Shown in pieces: positions 19,383 through 28,325 of a stretch of DNA of 64,000 nt. The stretch comes from Bordetella parapertussis (lineage in GTDB: Bacteria; Pseudomonadota; Gammaproteobacteria; Burkholderiales; Burkholderiaceae_B). Location: positions 18,117 through 82,116 of the forward strand of contig CAMBZR010000004.1 of the NCBI GenBank assembly GCA_945872285.1, written 5' to 3'. Every line of letters starts with the position of its first letter. Within the stretch, counting starts at the first letter, position 1. The notes beneath the pieces were generated by a model. It was not told the origin of the DNA. It searched no databases and worked only from the letters and a program-made list of their open reading frames with translations. The position numbers were made by a program, and so were the translations under genes.

Positions 19383-20141
19383 ATGTCCTTTGCCGCACTC
19401 GAGACTTCGCTTGGCTATCAGTTCGTCAAACCTGCTTTGCTTGAGCAGGCGTTGACGCACCGAAGTCATGGTGCGCGTCACAACGAACGGCTAGAGTTTT
19501 TAGGTGATTCTGTTTTAAGTGTGTCGGTGTCGGCGCTGCTGTTCAGTCACTATGGCACGCTTGACGAAGGCGATCTGTCGCGTGTACGTGCCAACTTAGT
19601 CAAGCAGGCCTCGCTTGCCGAGATCGCACAAAAACTCGAACTGTCAAAATACTTGCGACTCGGCGAAGGCGAACTCAAAAGCGGCGGGTTTCGTCGCCCA
19701 TCAATTTTGGCCGATACCTTTGAAGCGATTCTGGCTGCAGTCTTTTTAGATGGCGGGTATGTCGCAGCCCAGCAGTTAATCGAGCGTGTCTACGTGCCGA
19801 TTTTGGCAAGCGTTGATCCCTTAACGCTGGGTAAAGACGCCAAAACCTTGTTGCAAGAGTTTTTGCAAAGTCGCCAATACGCTTTACCGATTTATAACGT
19901 GGTTGCCACCCATGGCGCTGCGCATAGTCAGCAGTTTGAAGTCGAGTGCTCGGTTCCGGTGCTTGACATTAAAGTGGTGGCGGCAGGTGCAAGTCGTCGT
20001 GCAGCCGAGCAGTCGGCCGCAAAACTTGCGCTTGTTGGGGCCGAGGCCGCTAGTCCGGCCCCTGCTAAAAAGCGTTCATCCCGGGCGCGCAAAACGGCAC
20101 AACTTACGCTGCCGGTTGCGGTTGCCCAGGAACTTAAATGA
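19383..20141 (+). CDS. rnc: Ribonuclease III
   Basis: Double-strand-specific endoribonuclease for rRNA maturation, 252 aa. The signature [12 protein letters not shown] is near residue 36-47, the second catalytic region [15 protein letters not shown] follows, and a dsRBD occupies about 155-220. A Lys/Arg/Ala-rich tail of about 25 residues follows the dsRBD. The stop overlaps the era start (ATGA at 20138-20141). Confidence 0.97.
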   Translation: MSFAALETSLGYQFVKPALLEQALTHRSHGARHNERLEFLGDSVLSVSVSALLFSHYGTLDEGDLSRVRANLVKQASLAEIAQKLELSKYLRLGEGELKSGGFRRPSILADTFEAILAAVFLDGGYVAAQQLIERVYVPILASVDPLTLGKDAKTLLQEFLQSRQYALPIYNVVATHGAAHSQQFEVECSVPVLDIKVVAAGASRRAAEQSAAKLALVGAEAASPAPAKKRSSRARKTAQLTLPVAVAQELK

Positions 20142-21028
20142 CAGAAACAGCTTATCGCTGTGGTTTTATTGCAGTCGTTGGACGTCCAAACGTTGGTAAA
20201 TCTACCCTGACCAACGCGCTCATTGGCAGCAAAATCACGATCGTTTCACGCAAGGCACAAACCACACGTCACCGTATCCAAGGCGTGCTCACACGCGAGC
20301 ACGAGCAATTTGTGTTTGTGGATACGCCCGGGTTTCAGACCCGGCACGGCGGCACCATGAACCGCATGATGAATCGCGTCGTGACGCAAACGCTTGGCGG
20401 TGTGGATGTGGTGCTGTTTGTGGTCGAGGCCGGCAAATGGTCGCCCGGCGATGCCAAGTTGTTGACCTTGCTGCACGATCCCGCGCGCACGATCCTGGTG
20501 ATCAGCAAAATTGACCAGCTTAAAAATCGCGACGAGCTCTATCCGTTTGTGGCAAAAATTGCGGCTCAGTATCAGTTTTCTGCGGTGGTGCCAGTCAGTT
20601 CAACAAAGAAGCATCAGCTTGATCAGTTGCTCGACGAAGTCGCTAAGCGCTTGCCTGAAAACGAAGCCTATTTTGACGCAGATACGCTCACCGATCGCCC
20701 CATACGCTTTATCGCTTCTGAACTGATTCGCGAAAAAATCTTTCGCTTAGTGGGTGACGAGTTGCCCTATGGCTGCACCGTGATGATCGAACAGTGGGAA
20801 GAAACCGATAAGGGCGTGCACGTCGCCGCCTGTGTGATTGTCGAGCGCGATAGTCACAAGCCAATTTTGTTGGGTGTGGGTGGCAGCCACATGAAGCGCA
20901 TTGCCTCAGAGGCACGACAAGATATCGCCAAACTGCTCGACAAACCGATTCACCTTGAGGTGTATATCAAGGTTAAAAAAGGCTGGGCCGAAAAAGAGGG
21001 CAGCCTGCGCGATCTGGGCTATGAATAA
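20138..21028 (+). CDS. era: GTPase Era
   Basis: Essential GTPase that binds 16S rRNA during 30S assembly, 296 aa. G1 GRPNVGKS (15-22), G3 DTPG (62-65), C-terminal KH domain ending with [20 protein letters not shown]. The G4 guanine-specificity motif reads SKID (residues 123-126) instead of NKxD; the Asp is kept and the Asn is replaced by Ser. It overlaps both neighbours, rnc by 4 and recO by 8 bases. Confidence 0.96.
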   Translation: MTETAYRCGFIAVVGRPNVGKSTLTNALIGSKITIVSRKAQTTRHRIQGVLTREHEQFVFVDTPGFQTRHGGTMNRMMNRVVTQTLGGVDVVLFVVEAGKWSPGDAKLLTLLHDPARTILVISKIDQLKNRDELYPFVAKIAAQYQFSAVVPVSSTKKHQLDQLLDEVAKRLPENEAYFDADTLTDRPIRFIASELIREKIFRLVGDELPYGCTVMIEQWEETDKGVHVAACVIVERDSHKPILLGVGGSHMKRIASEARQDIAKLLDKPIHLEVYIKVKKGWAEKEGSLRDLGYE

Positions 21029-21635
21029 ACGCGCAACGCGCGTGCACGAAACCCCAGGCTATGTGTTGCATGCAACGGCCTGGCGAGAAACCTCTTTGAT
21101 TGTTCAGGCGTTTTCGCGCGATCACGGCTGGGTCAGCCTGATCGCTAAAGGCGCCAAACGCCCGCACTCAGTGTTGCGCCCGGCGTTGTCTTTGTTTCAG
21201 CCCTTGCTCCTGTCTTTTACGGGGGCAAGTGAAGTCAAAACACTGACTCGGGCTGAGTGCGCAGGCGTACATCCCTTGCCCGGGCCCGCGTTGATGTCGT
21301 GCTGGTACATGAACGAGCTACTTTTTCGGCTGTTACCCCGCGAAGATCCACATCCAGGCTTATTTGATGCCTATGTGATGGCCTTGCAACGTCTGGCCAC
21401 AGGGTCGCCCGCGGCCGGTGCCTTGCGTCGGTTTGAGTGGGTGTTGCTGCAAGAAACAGGCTACGGGCTAGATGCCGAACCGCCAGACTTTGAAGACATA
21501 CAAAAAGAGCCCGCTTTACGGGCTTCGTTGCGAGCGCGTCTATCAGAACACCTGGCGGGCAAACCGCTGGCCACCCGGCAGGTGTTGCTGGCTTTGCAGC
21601 GTTATCAAGCCGCCAAGCCAGCCTCTGCAAACTGA
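21021..21635 (+). CDS. recO: DNA repair protein RecO (short form)
   Basis: Recombination mediator that loads RecA with RecR. The N-terminal OB domain is clear (GYVLHATAWRETSLIVQAFSR), followed by the helical part (MNELLFRLLPREDPHPGLFDAY). ATG 21021 overlaps the era stop. The protein is only 204 aa against about 235-250 in most bacteria. The shortfall appears internal: after ETGYGLDAE the sequence goes almost directly to the final helices (LSEHLAGKPLATRQVL), so the usual central loop is missing. It is the last core gene before the accessory block; the pdxJ gene often found next is absent. Confidence 0.9.
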   Translation: MNKRATRVHETPGYVLHATAWRETSLIVQAFSRDHGWVSLIAKGAKRPHSVLRPALSLFQPLLLSFTGASEVKTLTRAECAGVHPLPGPALMSCWYMNELLFRLLPREDPHPGLFDAYVMALQRLATGSPAAGALRRFEWVLLQETGYGLDAEPPDFEDIQKEPALRASLRARLSEHLAGKPLATRQVLLALQRYQAAKPASAN

Positions 21636-21656
21636 GTTTTTAACAGAACGCGCTTT

Positions 21657-22715
21657 TCAAGCTGTTAGTACAGCTCGCCCCGTCACCTTGCCCTGACGCA
21701 GTGAAGTCAACACCTTGTCGGCATCGGCTAGCGGATGCTTATGGACGGGGATCGGGGTGATCTTGCCGTCTTTTACTAATTGCAATAGTTCGCGCATCTC
21801 ATTGAGCGAGCCAGTGTAGCTGCCCAGAATTTGTGCGGCCTTCATTGGAATGAAAGCAATCGGCCATGGCGCTGCACCACCAAACAAACCAACGATGACC
21901 AGCTTGCCGCCTTTAATCATCACGTTAAACCCAAGCTCGGTGGTTGAGGGTGCGCCGACCAAGTCCACAATCCCTTGCAGCAGTTTGCCACCATTGGCGG
22001 CGATGATTTGCTGAGCAGCGTCGGGTGCTGCGCCATCGACGGCGGCCAGGGCGCCGGCGTCAAGCGCGGCTTGGCGTTTGATTGGGTCGATATCCACCAC
22101 AATGGCGCCCACGCCATTCAAGGCCTTGACGAGAGCCAGGCACATTAAGCCCAAGCCACCGGCGCCCATGATGACGATCGGGTGTTTTTGATACAGACTC
22201 GCGCCGATTTTGTTCAGCGCGCTGTAGGTCGTGATGCCTGAGCAGGCATAGGGTGCAATCGCTGCAGGGTCAAGATCACCGATATCGATGAGGTAGCGCG
22301 CGTCGGGCACCAGGATATGGTCGGCATAGCCGCCGGGGCGATGCACACCGAGGTATTGTGGATTGGCGCAGTGATTTTCGAGTTGGTCTAAACAAGCGGG
22401 GCATGTGCGGCAACCAATCCAGGGGTATACCAAATAGTTGCGACCTTTTTCAACGCCTTTGGCTTGTGGCCCCATGGCCACCACTGTGCCTGCGGTTTCA
22501 TGACCCATGGTCATGGGTAACTTGATGCCGCGATCCTTTAGTGACAGCGTGCGACCATTGCCGAGGTCGTAACCGCCTTCCCAAAAATGGATGTCACTGT
22601 GGCACACACCAGCCGCTCGCACTTGCACCAACACTTCAGTACCAGTGGGTTCAGGCGTTTTAGTCTCGATCAGTTCGAGGGCTTCACGAAAATTGACGAC
22701 GCAATAGCATTTCAT
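21657..22715 (-). CDS. Zinc-dependent alcohol dehydrogenase (MDR family)
   Basis: 352-aa medium-chain dehydrogenase oxidising an alcohol or reducing an aldehyde with NAD(P). Catalytic zinc ligands Cys38, His72/Glu73 (GHE) and Cys158; structural zinc lobe Cys102, 105, 108 and 116; Rossmann loop GAGGLG at 184-189 followed by an acidic residue (VDIDP) that favours NAD. Last gene of the minus-strand ligase / acyl-CoA dehydrogenase / ThDP operon, 81 bases from its neighbour. In that context it may handle the aldehyde produced by the decarboxylase (inference). Confidence 0.88.
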   Translation of the reverse strand: MKCYCVVNFREALELIETKTPEPTGTEVLVQVRAAGVCHSDIHFWEGGYDLGNGRTLSLKDRGIKLPMTMGHETAGTVVAMGPQAKGVEKGRNYLVYPWIGCRTCPACLDQLENHCANPQYLGVHRPGGYADHILVPDARYLIDIGDLDPAAIAPYACSGITTYSALNKIGASLYQKHPIVIMGAGGLGLMCLALVKALNGVGAIVVDIDPIKRQAALDAGALAAVDGAAPDAAQQIIAANGGKLLQGIVDLVGAPSTTELGFNVMIKGGKLVIVGLFGGAAPWPIAFIPMKAAQILGSYTGSLNEMRELLQLVKDGKITPIPVHKHPLADADKVLTSLRQGKVTGRAVLTA

Positions 22716-22796
22716 AGTGGTTGTCTCAGCTTGTCAGAAAATATTATTAACAGTTTTTAACGATGATACGGTCAGCGATAAATTCAGGCATAGCGC

Positions 22797-24359
22797 TTAA
22801 AACACCAGTTCAATCAAACGTGGCCCTTTCTCTTTGGCCGCAATGCGCATCGCATTCGCAAAGCCTTCAAGAGTCGTGACTTGCGTACCAGCCACGCCGT
22901 GTCCTTTAGCCAACGAAACCCAATCCAAAAATGGCCGATCAAGATCAAGCATACGCTTGGCGTTATCACCCGCCTCGGGGCCGCCCATGTTGGCTAACTC
23001 ACCACGCAAGATACGATACGTACGATTGGCAAAAATCACGACGGTCACATCGAGTTGTTCGCGCGCCATGCTCCAGAGCGCTTGCAGGGTGTACATGGCA
23101 CTGCCGTCACCGATAAAGGCAAACACTTTGCGATCTGGGCAAGCCACTGCAGCACCAACGGCGGCAGGCAAGCCCCAGCCGATTGCGCCGCCCGTGATGT
23201 CGATGCAATCGTGTGGTGCCGCTTGCGGCAGGGTCTTGGCAAATTGGCGACCTGAGGTCACAGCCTCGTCAACCATGATGGCGTTTTCGGGCAAGGTGGC
23301 CGCGATGATGGCACCAAAGTGTTCAACTGAGGGCGTGCCGGTGGGCAAGTCAGTGATGATGGGGCCCGTCGACAATTGCGCGGGGGCGGTGTTTTGTGCG
23401 CCCAAGGCATCAACGAGGGCTTGCAGGCTGGCTTCGATGTCATGCGTGAGCGTGGCCAAGGTATGCACTTCGCAATCAGGCTGCTTGATCATGCGTGGCT
23501 TGTTTGGGTAGGCAAAAAAGGCCACGGGTGGCGCGCTACCGACAAGCACCAGATGCTTGGCATCTTTGATCATTGCGACCGCACCGTCTACCGGAAAAGG
23601 CAAGGGCGCAATATTGACCCGACCGCGGCCGCGCTCCATGCGAGGATTGCGTGGCTCACAAGCCAATTTACAGCCTGTGTGTGCGGCAATTTTTCCAGCG
23701 AGTGTGGCTGACTTTGCACGTAGTGCGGGCCCGCCCAGCAAGAGCATAGTCGCCTCGGCAGTTTTGCGATCGGACAGCAAACGGGCCAAGGCCAGCACGG
23801 TATCGGCCAAAGGTGCGGCGGCAGTTTGGGCAGGCGCAGTTGAATAGTGGCCTGGGTCTGAGGGCTCCCAAGCGCAGTTGGCTGGCAGCACCAGCGTGGC
23901 GATGCGGCCAGGTGTGCTGCGCGCCTGTGAAATTGCCTCGGCGGTGTCAAGTGGTGCAGCGGATGCCGACATCGTGGTTTTGACCCAGTTCGACATGGGG
24001 CGCGCGACCGCTTCAACATCAGAGTTCAGTGGGGCATTGTTGTGGATGTGGTCTAGTGCATGCTGGCCAACAATATTGATCATGCCCGAGTAAGCGCGTT
24101 TGGCGTTGTGGATATTGGCCAGTGCATTGCCCAAGCCCGGGCCCAGATGCAAGAGTGTGGCCGCGGGTTTTTCAGCCATGCGATAGTAGCCATCGGCCGC
24201 ACCACTGACCACACCTTCAAACAAACCTAGCACGCAACGCATGCCCGGTGCCCGATCAAGCGCTGAGACAAAGTGCATTTCAGAGGTGCCGGGGTTGGCA
24301 AAACAGACATCCACTTTACCCTCAAGAAGGGTGTGCACCATTGCTTCTGAACCGTTCAT
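22797..24359 (-). CDS. Thiamine-diphosphate enzyme, acetolactate synthase / benzoylformate decarboxylase-like
   Basis: 520-aa ThDP enzyme with the three domains of the POX/decarboxylase family. The cofactor-activating Glu is Glu48 (LFEGVVSGAADGY) and the Mg-ThDP motif is GDG at 417-419 with Asn445 (NRTY), exactly 25 residues between. Automatic pipelines tend to call such proteins acetolactate synthase large subunit, but no small subunit is nearby and the operon is catabolic. A non-oxidative 2-oxoacid decarboxylase or a lyase on an acyl-CoA are the better guesses. Start overlaps the previous stop by one base (TAATG). Confidence 0.82.
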   Translation of the reverse strand: MNGSEAMVHTLLEGKVDVCFANPGTSEMHFVSALDRAPGMRCVLGLFEGVVSGAADGYYRMAEKPAATLLHLGPGLGNALANIHNAKRAYSGMINIVGQHALDHIHNNAPLNSDVEAVARPMSNWVKTTMSASAAPLDTAEAISQARSTPGRIATLVLPANCAWEPSDPGHYSTAPAQTAAAPLADTVLALARLLSDRKTAEATMLLLGGPALRAKSATLAGKIAAHTGCKLACEPRNPRMERGRGRVNIAPLPFPVDGAVAMIKDAKHLVLVGSAPPVAFFAYPNKPRMIKQPDCEVHTLATLTHDIEASLQALVDALGAQNTAPAQLSTGPIITDLPTGTPSVEHFGAIIAATLPENAIMVDEAVTSGRQFAKTLPQAAPHDCIDITGGAIGWGLPAAVGAAVACPDRKVFAFIGDGSAMYTLQALWSMAREQLDVTVVIFANRTYRILRGELANMGGPEAGDNAKRMLDLDRPFLDWVSLAKGHGVAGTQVTTLEGFANAMRIAAKEKGPRLIELVF

Positions 24360-25534
24360 TAAATGACTCCTGAAGTTTTGTTTTTAAGTGTTTCGCGCGC
24401 GATGATGACTTGTTGGACTTCGGTCGCGCCTTCATAAATACGTAGGGCTCTGATTTCACGATACAACATTTCTAAGGGGTGCCCGACTCTAACGCCTAAG
24501 CCACCGTGTAACTGCACGCAGCGGTCAATCACGCGTTGGGCCGACTCGGTAGCAAACATCTTGGCCATCGCCGCGGATTTTGTAGTGCGTCGCTGTAAGA
24601 CATCGCGCTCCCAGGCCGCGCGATAGATCAGTAGCGTGGCCGCATCGATTTCGGTGCTCATGTCGCCAATGGCGGCTTGTGTCATTTGCAAATCAGACAG
24701 CATCGCGCCAAACATCGGGCGCGTCGTGGCGCGACTGATGCCCAACTCTAGGGCCGCTTCAGCAAAGCCTAAGGCTGCGGCACCCACCGAGGCTCTAAAC
24801 ACATCAAGGTTTTGCATGGCGACTTTAAAACCTTGGCCTGGCTTGGCTAAGCGTTGTGAGACTGGGATCTCGCAGTCGGTAAAGGTGAGGCTGCCGATCG
24901 GATGGGGTGCGCACACCTCAAACCGCTCGCTGACGGTCAAACCAGGAGTCGTCGCATCGACAACAAAGGCGGTCACACCTTCTGCCTCGTCGCCCTCAAC
25001 GCGGGCAAACACGGTGTAAAAATCAGCGATATCCGCGTTTGAGATCCAGGTTTTGACGCCATTGAGGCGATAGCCTGTGGCAGTACGCGTAGCGCGGGTT
25101 GTCATGGCGGCAACGTCTGAGCCTGCGTCAGGTTCAGACAACGCAAACGCTGCGATCAGTTCGCCGGTGGCAACTTTTGGCAGATATTTTTCTTTGAGAT
25201 GATCCGAGCCAAATAACGAAATGGGCCCACTCCCCAAACCCGCCATCACAAAAGCAAAGTCGGCTAGGCCATCGTAATAGCCCAGGGTTTGCCGGATCAA
25301 ACACAGGCTGCGTGAATCGAGCGCGGGTAACGCACCGCCATATTGTGCTGGCACGCAGTAGCGCAGCCAGCCTGCTTGGCCTAAGGTGCGCGTCAACGTC
25401 ACGCAGGTTTGGTCGACATTACCCTCGTGTACCCGATCGGTCAGTTGCGGCGCTGACCAATGGTGTAACGCCTCATGCAACTGACGATGGCTATCTTCAA
25501 AAAAAGGTAAGAGCAATGAATCAGGGTTAAACAT
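24359..25534 (-). CDS. Acyl-CoA dehydrogenase
   Basis: 391-aa FAD flavoenzyme that introduces a 2,3-double bond in acyl-CoA. The N-terminal helical domain is followed by the FAD/substrate motif FALSEPDAGSDVA and KTWISNA, and the C-terminal CVQLHGGLG and YREIRALRIYEGATEVQ. The catalytic base is Glu368 in YEGAT. The electron acceptor ETF is not encoded nearby. It is one base from the ligase gene and overlaps the ThDP gene, so it is the second gene of a tight operon. Confidence 0.93.
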   Translation of the reverse strand: MFNPDSLLLPFFEDSHRQLHEALHHWSAPQLTDRVHEGNVDQTCVTLTRTLGQAGWLRYCVPAQYGGALPALDSRSLCLIRQTLGYYDGLADFAFVMAGLGSGPISLFGSDHLKEKYLPKVATGELIAAFALSEPDAGSDVAAMTTRATRTATGYRLNGVKTWISNADIADFYTVFARVEGDEAEGVTAFVVDATTPGLTVSERFEVCAPHPIGSLTFTDCEIPVSQRLAKPGQGFKVAMQNLDVFRASVGAAALGFAEAALELGISRATTRPMFGAMLSDLQMTQAAIGDMSTEIDAATLLIYRAAWERDVLQRRTTKSAAMAKMFATESAQRVIDRCVQLHGGLGVRVGHPLEMLYREIRALRIYEGATEVQQVIIARETLKNKTSGVI

Positions 25535-27145
25535 TTAAGCTATTCTCGCAAGGATTTCACTGGCCATTTCGCGCAGTTTATTTTTTAAGATCTTGACGGC
25601 GTTGGCACTTTGAACGGTCGGAAACTCGCTCACGACTTCAAAATGTACAGGTACCTTGTAACCCGCCATGGTGCGTTTGCACTCGGTGGCCCAGCGAGTT
25701 GGGTCCGTTTGCGAGCCCGCGTACAAGATCACGAACGCTACAGGTAAGATTTTTGTGCCTTGCGTCGCACCGACCACTTGGCATGCTTGTACGCCGGGCA
25801 GCGTCTCAATCGCGTGTTCGATTTCTGCTGGGTTCACTAAAAATCCCGATAAGCGCATCGAGTCGCCCATGCGTGTTTGGAACACAAACTGAGTGTCGCT
25901 CACCGTATAGCCAAGGTCACCCGTTTTAAAAAAGACATCGGGGGTATAGGCTTGTGCGGTCGCATCCGGGTTGTCTAGATAGCTCAACATCTGACTGGCG
26001 CACTTGATTTCGATTTCGCCCGATTCGCCATGCGGCGCAAGCTGACCCGTCGCGGGATCACGTGCACGAACTCGCGCCTCTGGATGAATCAACCGACCAC
26101 CCGCTAAGTAGCGCACGCTCACGTCCCCCTCCGATGGATCGAGTGGTTGCGCGGCCATCAGCGCTTGCAATTCGCTTGAGCCGTATAAGCCTGTCAGCGC
26201 GACATTGTTGCGCTCAGCCTCTTCAAGCAAAGTGGTGATGGCCGGTGAAAAACTTGCAAAGCCAAACAGCTTGCAGCTGGCAAACGTGGCAGGAGAGGGG
26301 GCTGCTTCAAAGAGCTTTAACAGCGATTCGTTATTGGCGTAGGTGTGGGTGACTTGATGCTTACGAATTTGTTCAAGCGTGCTGTGCGTGTCAGAGACAG
26401 GTTCGCACACAACGGTGCTGCCGGTGGCCAGACCACCCGTGAGGGTCGAAAATCCAAAAGCACCACAAAAAGGCGCACTCGCCAGAATGCGGCTGGTCTG
26501 ATCGTAGTCAAATGCCTTTTGCATGGAGTCGGCGTGAACAATCAAGGTGTGCTGATCGTGCACGACAAACTTTGGTATTGAGGTGGTGCCCGAGGTGGTA
26601 AAGCAAAGCGCCGGCGCCTGACCAAAGGCTTGCGGCACGGGGTGGGTGCTTTGCAGTAAATCGCTAAACGCGTGCAAGACGTGTCCGCGCTTGGCGATCG
26701 CTGTCATCGCGGTGCTGCCGGGTTCGCCAATCGCCAGCACGCCGCGCAGGCGCGCAAGCACCTCTTGTGGGATATCAGCGAGCATGTCAGCAAAGGCGAT
26801 GCCTTTGAAATCAGGCCATAAGACAAGCCAGTCAGCCTTGCCACGCCCGATAATATCGGCAACCTCTTGGCTACGAAAGCGAGTGTTGATGGCCAAGACT
26901 GTCGCGCCTAAGTGGGCGCAGGCTAAAAAGGTTTGTACCCAGGCCGTGCAGTTGGGTAACCACACGGCAACGCGGTCGTGGGCTTTGATGCCAATGGCGG
27001 CCATATTGCCGGCCAGTTGCAAGGCTTGTTGGTGCAGTGCCGCAAAACTCGTTGGGTTGTCGCGGTCAATCAATGCGGGGTGATTAGCATGAGTTTTGGC
27101 TAAGACCGCCATGCGCTCAGAAAAGAATAGTGATGTTGCTGTCAT
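25535..27145 (-). CDS. AMP-dependent acyl-CoA synthetase / carboxylate-CoA ligase
   Basis: 536-aa adenylate-forming ligase that activates a carboxylic acid with ATP and CoA. The P-loop reads TTSGTTSIPKF, with Ser and Phe in place of the usual two Gly residues (TSGTTGxPKG). The YGSSE and KTGDLGY motifs and the C-terminal catalytic Lys region (NAVKILKNK) are intact. ATG 27145 was chosen; an in-frame GTG at 27190 is possible but has no family-like residues. First gene of the operon that continues with the acyl-CoA dehydrogenase. Substrate unknown. Confidence 0.85.
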   Translation of the reverse strand: MTATSLFFSERMAVLAKTHANHPALIDRDNPTSFAALHQQALQLAGNMAAIGIKAHDRVAVWLPNCTAWVQTFLACAHLGATVLAINTRFRSQEVADIIGRGKADWLVLWPDFKGIAFADMLADIPQEVLARLRGVLAIGEPGSTAMTAIAKRGHVLHAFSDLLQSTHPVPQAFGQAPALCFTTSGTTSIPKFVVHDQHTLIVHADSMQKAFDYDQTSRILASAPFCGAFGFSTLTGGLATGSTVVCEPVSDTHSTLEQIRKHQVTHTYANNESLLKLFEAAPSPATFASCKLFGFASFSPAITTLLEEAERNNVALTGLYGSSELQALMAAQPLDPSEGDVSVRYLAGGRLIHPEARVRARDPATGQLAPHGESGEIEIKCASQMLSYLDNPDATAQAYTPDVFFKTGDLGYTVSDTQFVFQTRMGDSMRLSGFLVNPAEIEHAIETLPGVQACQVVGATQGTKILPVAFVILYAGSQTDPTRWATECKRTMAGYKVPVHFEVVSEFPTVQSANAVKILKNKLREMASEILARIA

Positions 27146-27204
27146 ACCAAAGTACCCGTTGGTTTGTGCTGCTATATTTACAGATGTCACTATAGTACGA
27201 ATAC

Positions 27205-27225
27205 GCGAGCGATACGTAAGCTCGC
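27205..27225. repeat. Inverted repeat in divergent ligase / Bug intergenic region
   Basis: GCGAGC (27205-27210) and GCTCGC (27220-27225) flank a 9-base centre in the control region shared by the minus-strand ligase operon and the plus-strand Bug gene. It could be a regulator site, but the arms are short and no cognate regulator is in the block. Confidence 0.3.
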
Positions 27226-27296
27226 TTTCGATACAAGCCGATTCGGCTAAGCATGCTGCACCGCGGCGTGCCTGAAATCACTGGAGCTAGGATTCA

Positions 27297-28295
27297 ATGA
27301 AACACCGGTATTTTTTTCAACGCAGTTTATGTGCAGCGTTGGTGGCTGCGGTGCTCTCGATCGCTGACGCACCGATTGCGCAAGCGCAAGAGTTTCCAAC
27401 TAAGTCACTGACCTTGGTCGTACCGTACCCAGCTGCGGGCGCGGCTGATATTTTTGGTCGTTCGATCGCTCAGGCCATGGAAGCCACGCTCAAGCAAATC
27501 GTCGTGGTAGAAAACAAACCTGGTGCCGCCGGCAACGTTGGTTTAGCAGGTGTGGTGCGCAGCAAACCTGATGGTTATACGATTGGTTTAGGTACGATTG
27601 GCACGCAATCCATTAATCCGTTTTTGTACACCGAGATGAGCTTTGATCCGGGCAAAGACCTGCTGCCGATCGCGCTAGTCTCGACTACGCCTAATGTATT
27701 GGTGGTCGCGGCGAACTCTCCCTGGAAGTCGTTGGCGGATGTGATTAAAGCTGCGCGCGACGCAAAAGATAAAAAACTGAGCTATGGCACGCCTGGTATC
27801 GGCTCGTCGCCGCATCTGACAGGTGCGTATTTTGAGGCGATGACAGGTGTTGAGTTATTGCACGTACCTTTCAAAGGTGTGTCGGCCTCGATGCCTGCTT
27901 TGATAGGCGGTAACATCGATTTATTGTTTGATAACTTGTCGGGCTCGATCAATCAAATAAAAGATGGATCACGCATACGCGGAATCGCAGTCACGTCACT
28001 GCAGCGCACCCCGCTTGCCGAGCAGTTACCTACATTTGTCGAAGCAGGCGTTGCCGGGTTTGACGTCACCGCCTGGTTTGCGATCTATGCGCCTAAAGGA
28101 ACCCCTCAGCCGGTGATGGATAAGCTCATTGAAGCGGCGCGTGCGGGCTTGAAATCTGAAAAAGTCGAACAGGCTTACGCCAAGTTGGCCGCGACGCCGG
28201 GTAATTTATTTGGCGCCGATTTAGCGGCTTTTGAGAATATCGAACGCGCCAAGTGGGGCAAGCTCATTAAAGAAAGAGGAATCCAAGCGCAATGA
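27297..28295 (+). CDS. Bug/TctC-family periplasmic solute-binding protein
   Basis: 332-aa tripartite-tricarboxylate-type binding protein with a Sec signal peptide (cleavage near AQAQ, residue 30). Family hallmarks are LVVPYPAAGAADIFGR, VVVENKPGAAGNVG and LSYGTPGIGSSPHL. Such proteins bind carboxylates; they need TctA/TctB membrane partners, and none is encoded in the window. It is followed after 13 bases by an SDR gene, across a 17-bp tandem duplication. Confidence 0.92.
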   Translation: MKHRYFFQRSLCAALVAAVLSIADAPIAQAQEFPTKSLTLVVPYPAAGAADIFGRSIAQAMEATLKQIVVVENKPGAAGNVGLAGVVRSKPDGYTIGLGTIGTQSINPFLYTEMSFDPGKDLLPIALVSTTPNVLVVAANSPWKSLADVIKAARDAKDKKLSYGTPGIGSSPHLTGAYFEAMTGVELLHVPFKGVSASMPALIGGNIDLLFDNLSGSINQIKDGSRIRGIAVTSLQRTPLAEQLPTFVEAGVAGFDVTAWFAIYAPKGTPQPVMDKLIEAARAGLKSEKVEQAYAKLAATPGNLFGADLAAFENIERAKWGKLIKERGIQAQ

Positions 28296-28325
28296 AAGGG
28301 CCAACAGCATGAAAGGGACAACAGC
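28292..28325 (+). repeat. 17-bp tandem duplication covering a start codon
   Basis: ATGAAAGGGCCAACAGC (28292-28308) is followed head-to-tail by ATGAAAGGGACAACAGC (28309-28325), 16 of 17 identical. The first copy overlaps the Bug stop codon (ATGA) and starts a frame that ends after six residues. The second copy starts the SDR. Confidence 0.85.

Noticed and set aside
22834-23511. Open 225-codon frame on the plus strand inside the ThDP gene
   Set aside because: It is fully antisense to a well-conserved ThDP enzyme, has no family motif and no ribosome-binding site; a codon-bias shadow.
22797-24359. Acetolactate synthase of branched-chain amino acid synthesis
   Set aside because: No regulatory small subunit or ilvC is adjacent, and the gene is in a catabolic operon with an acyl-CoA dehydrogenase and a CoA ligase.
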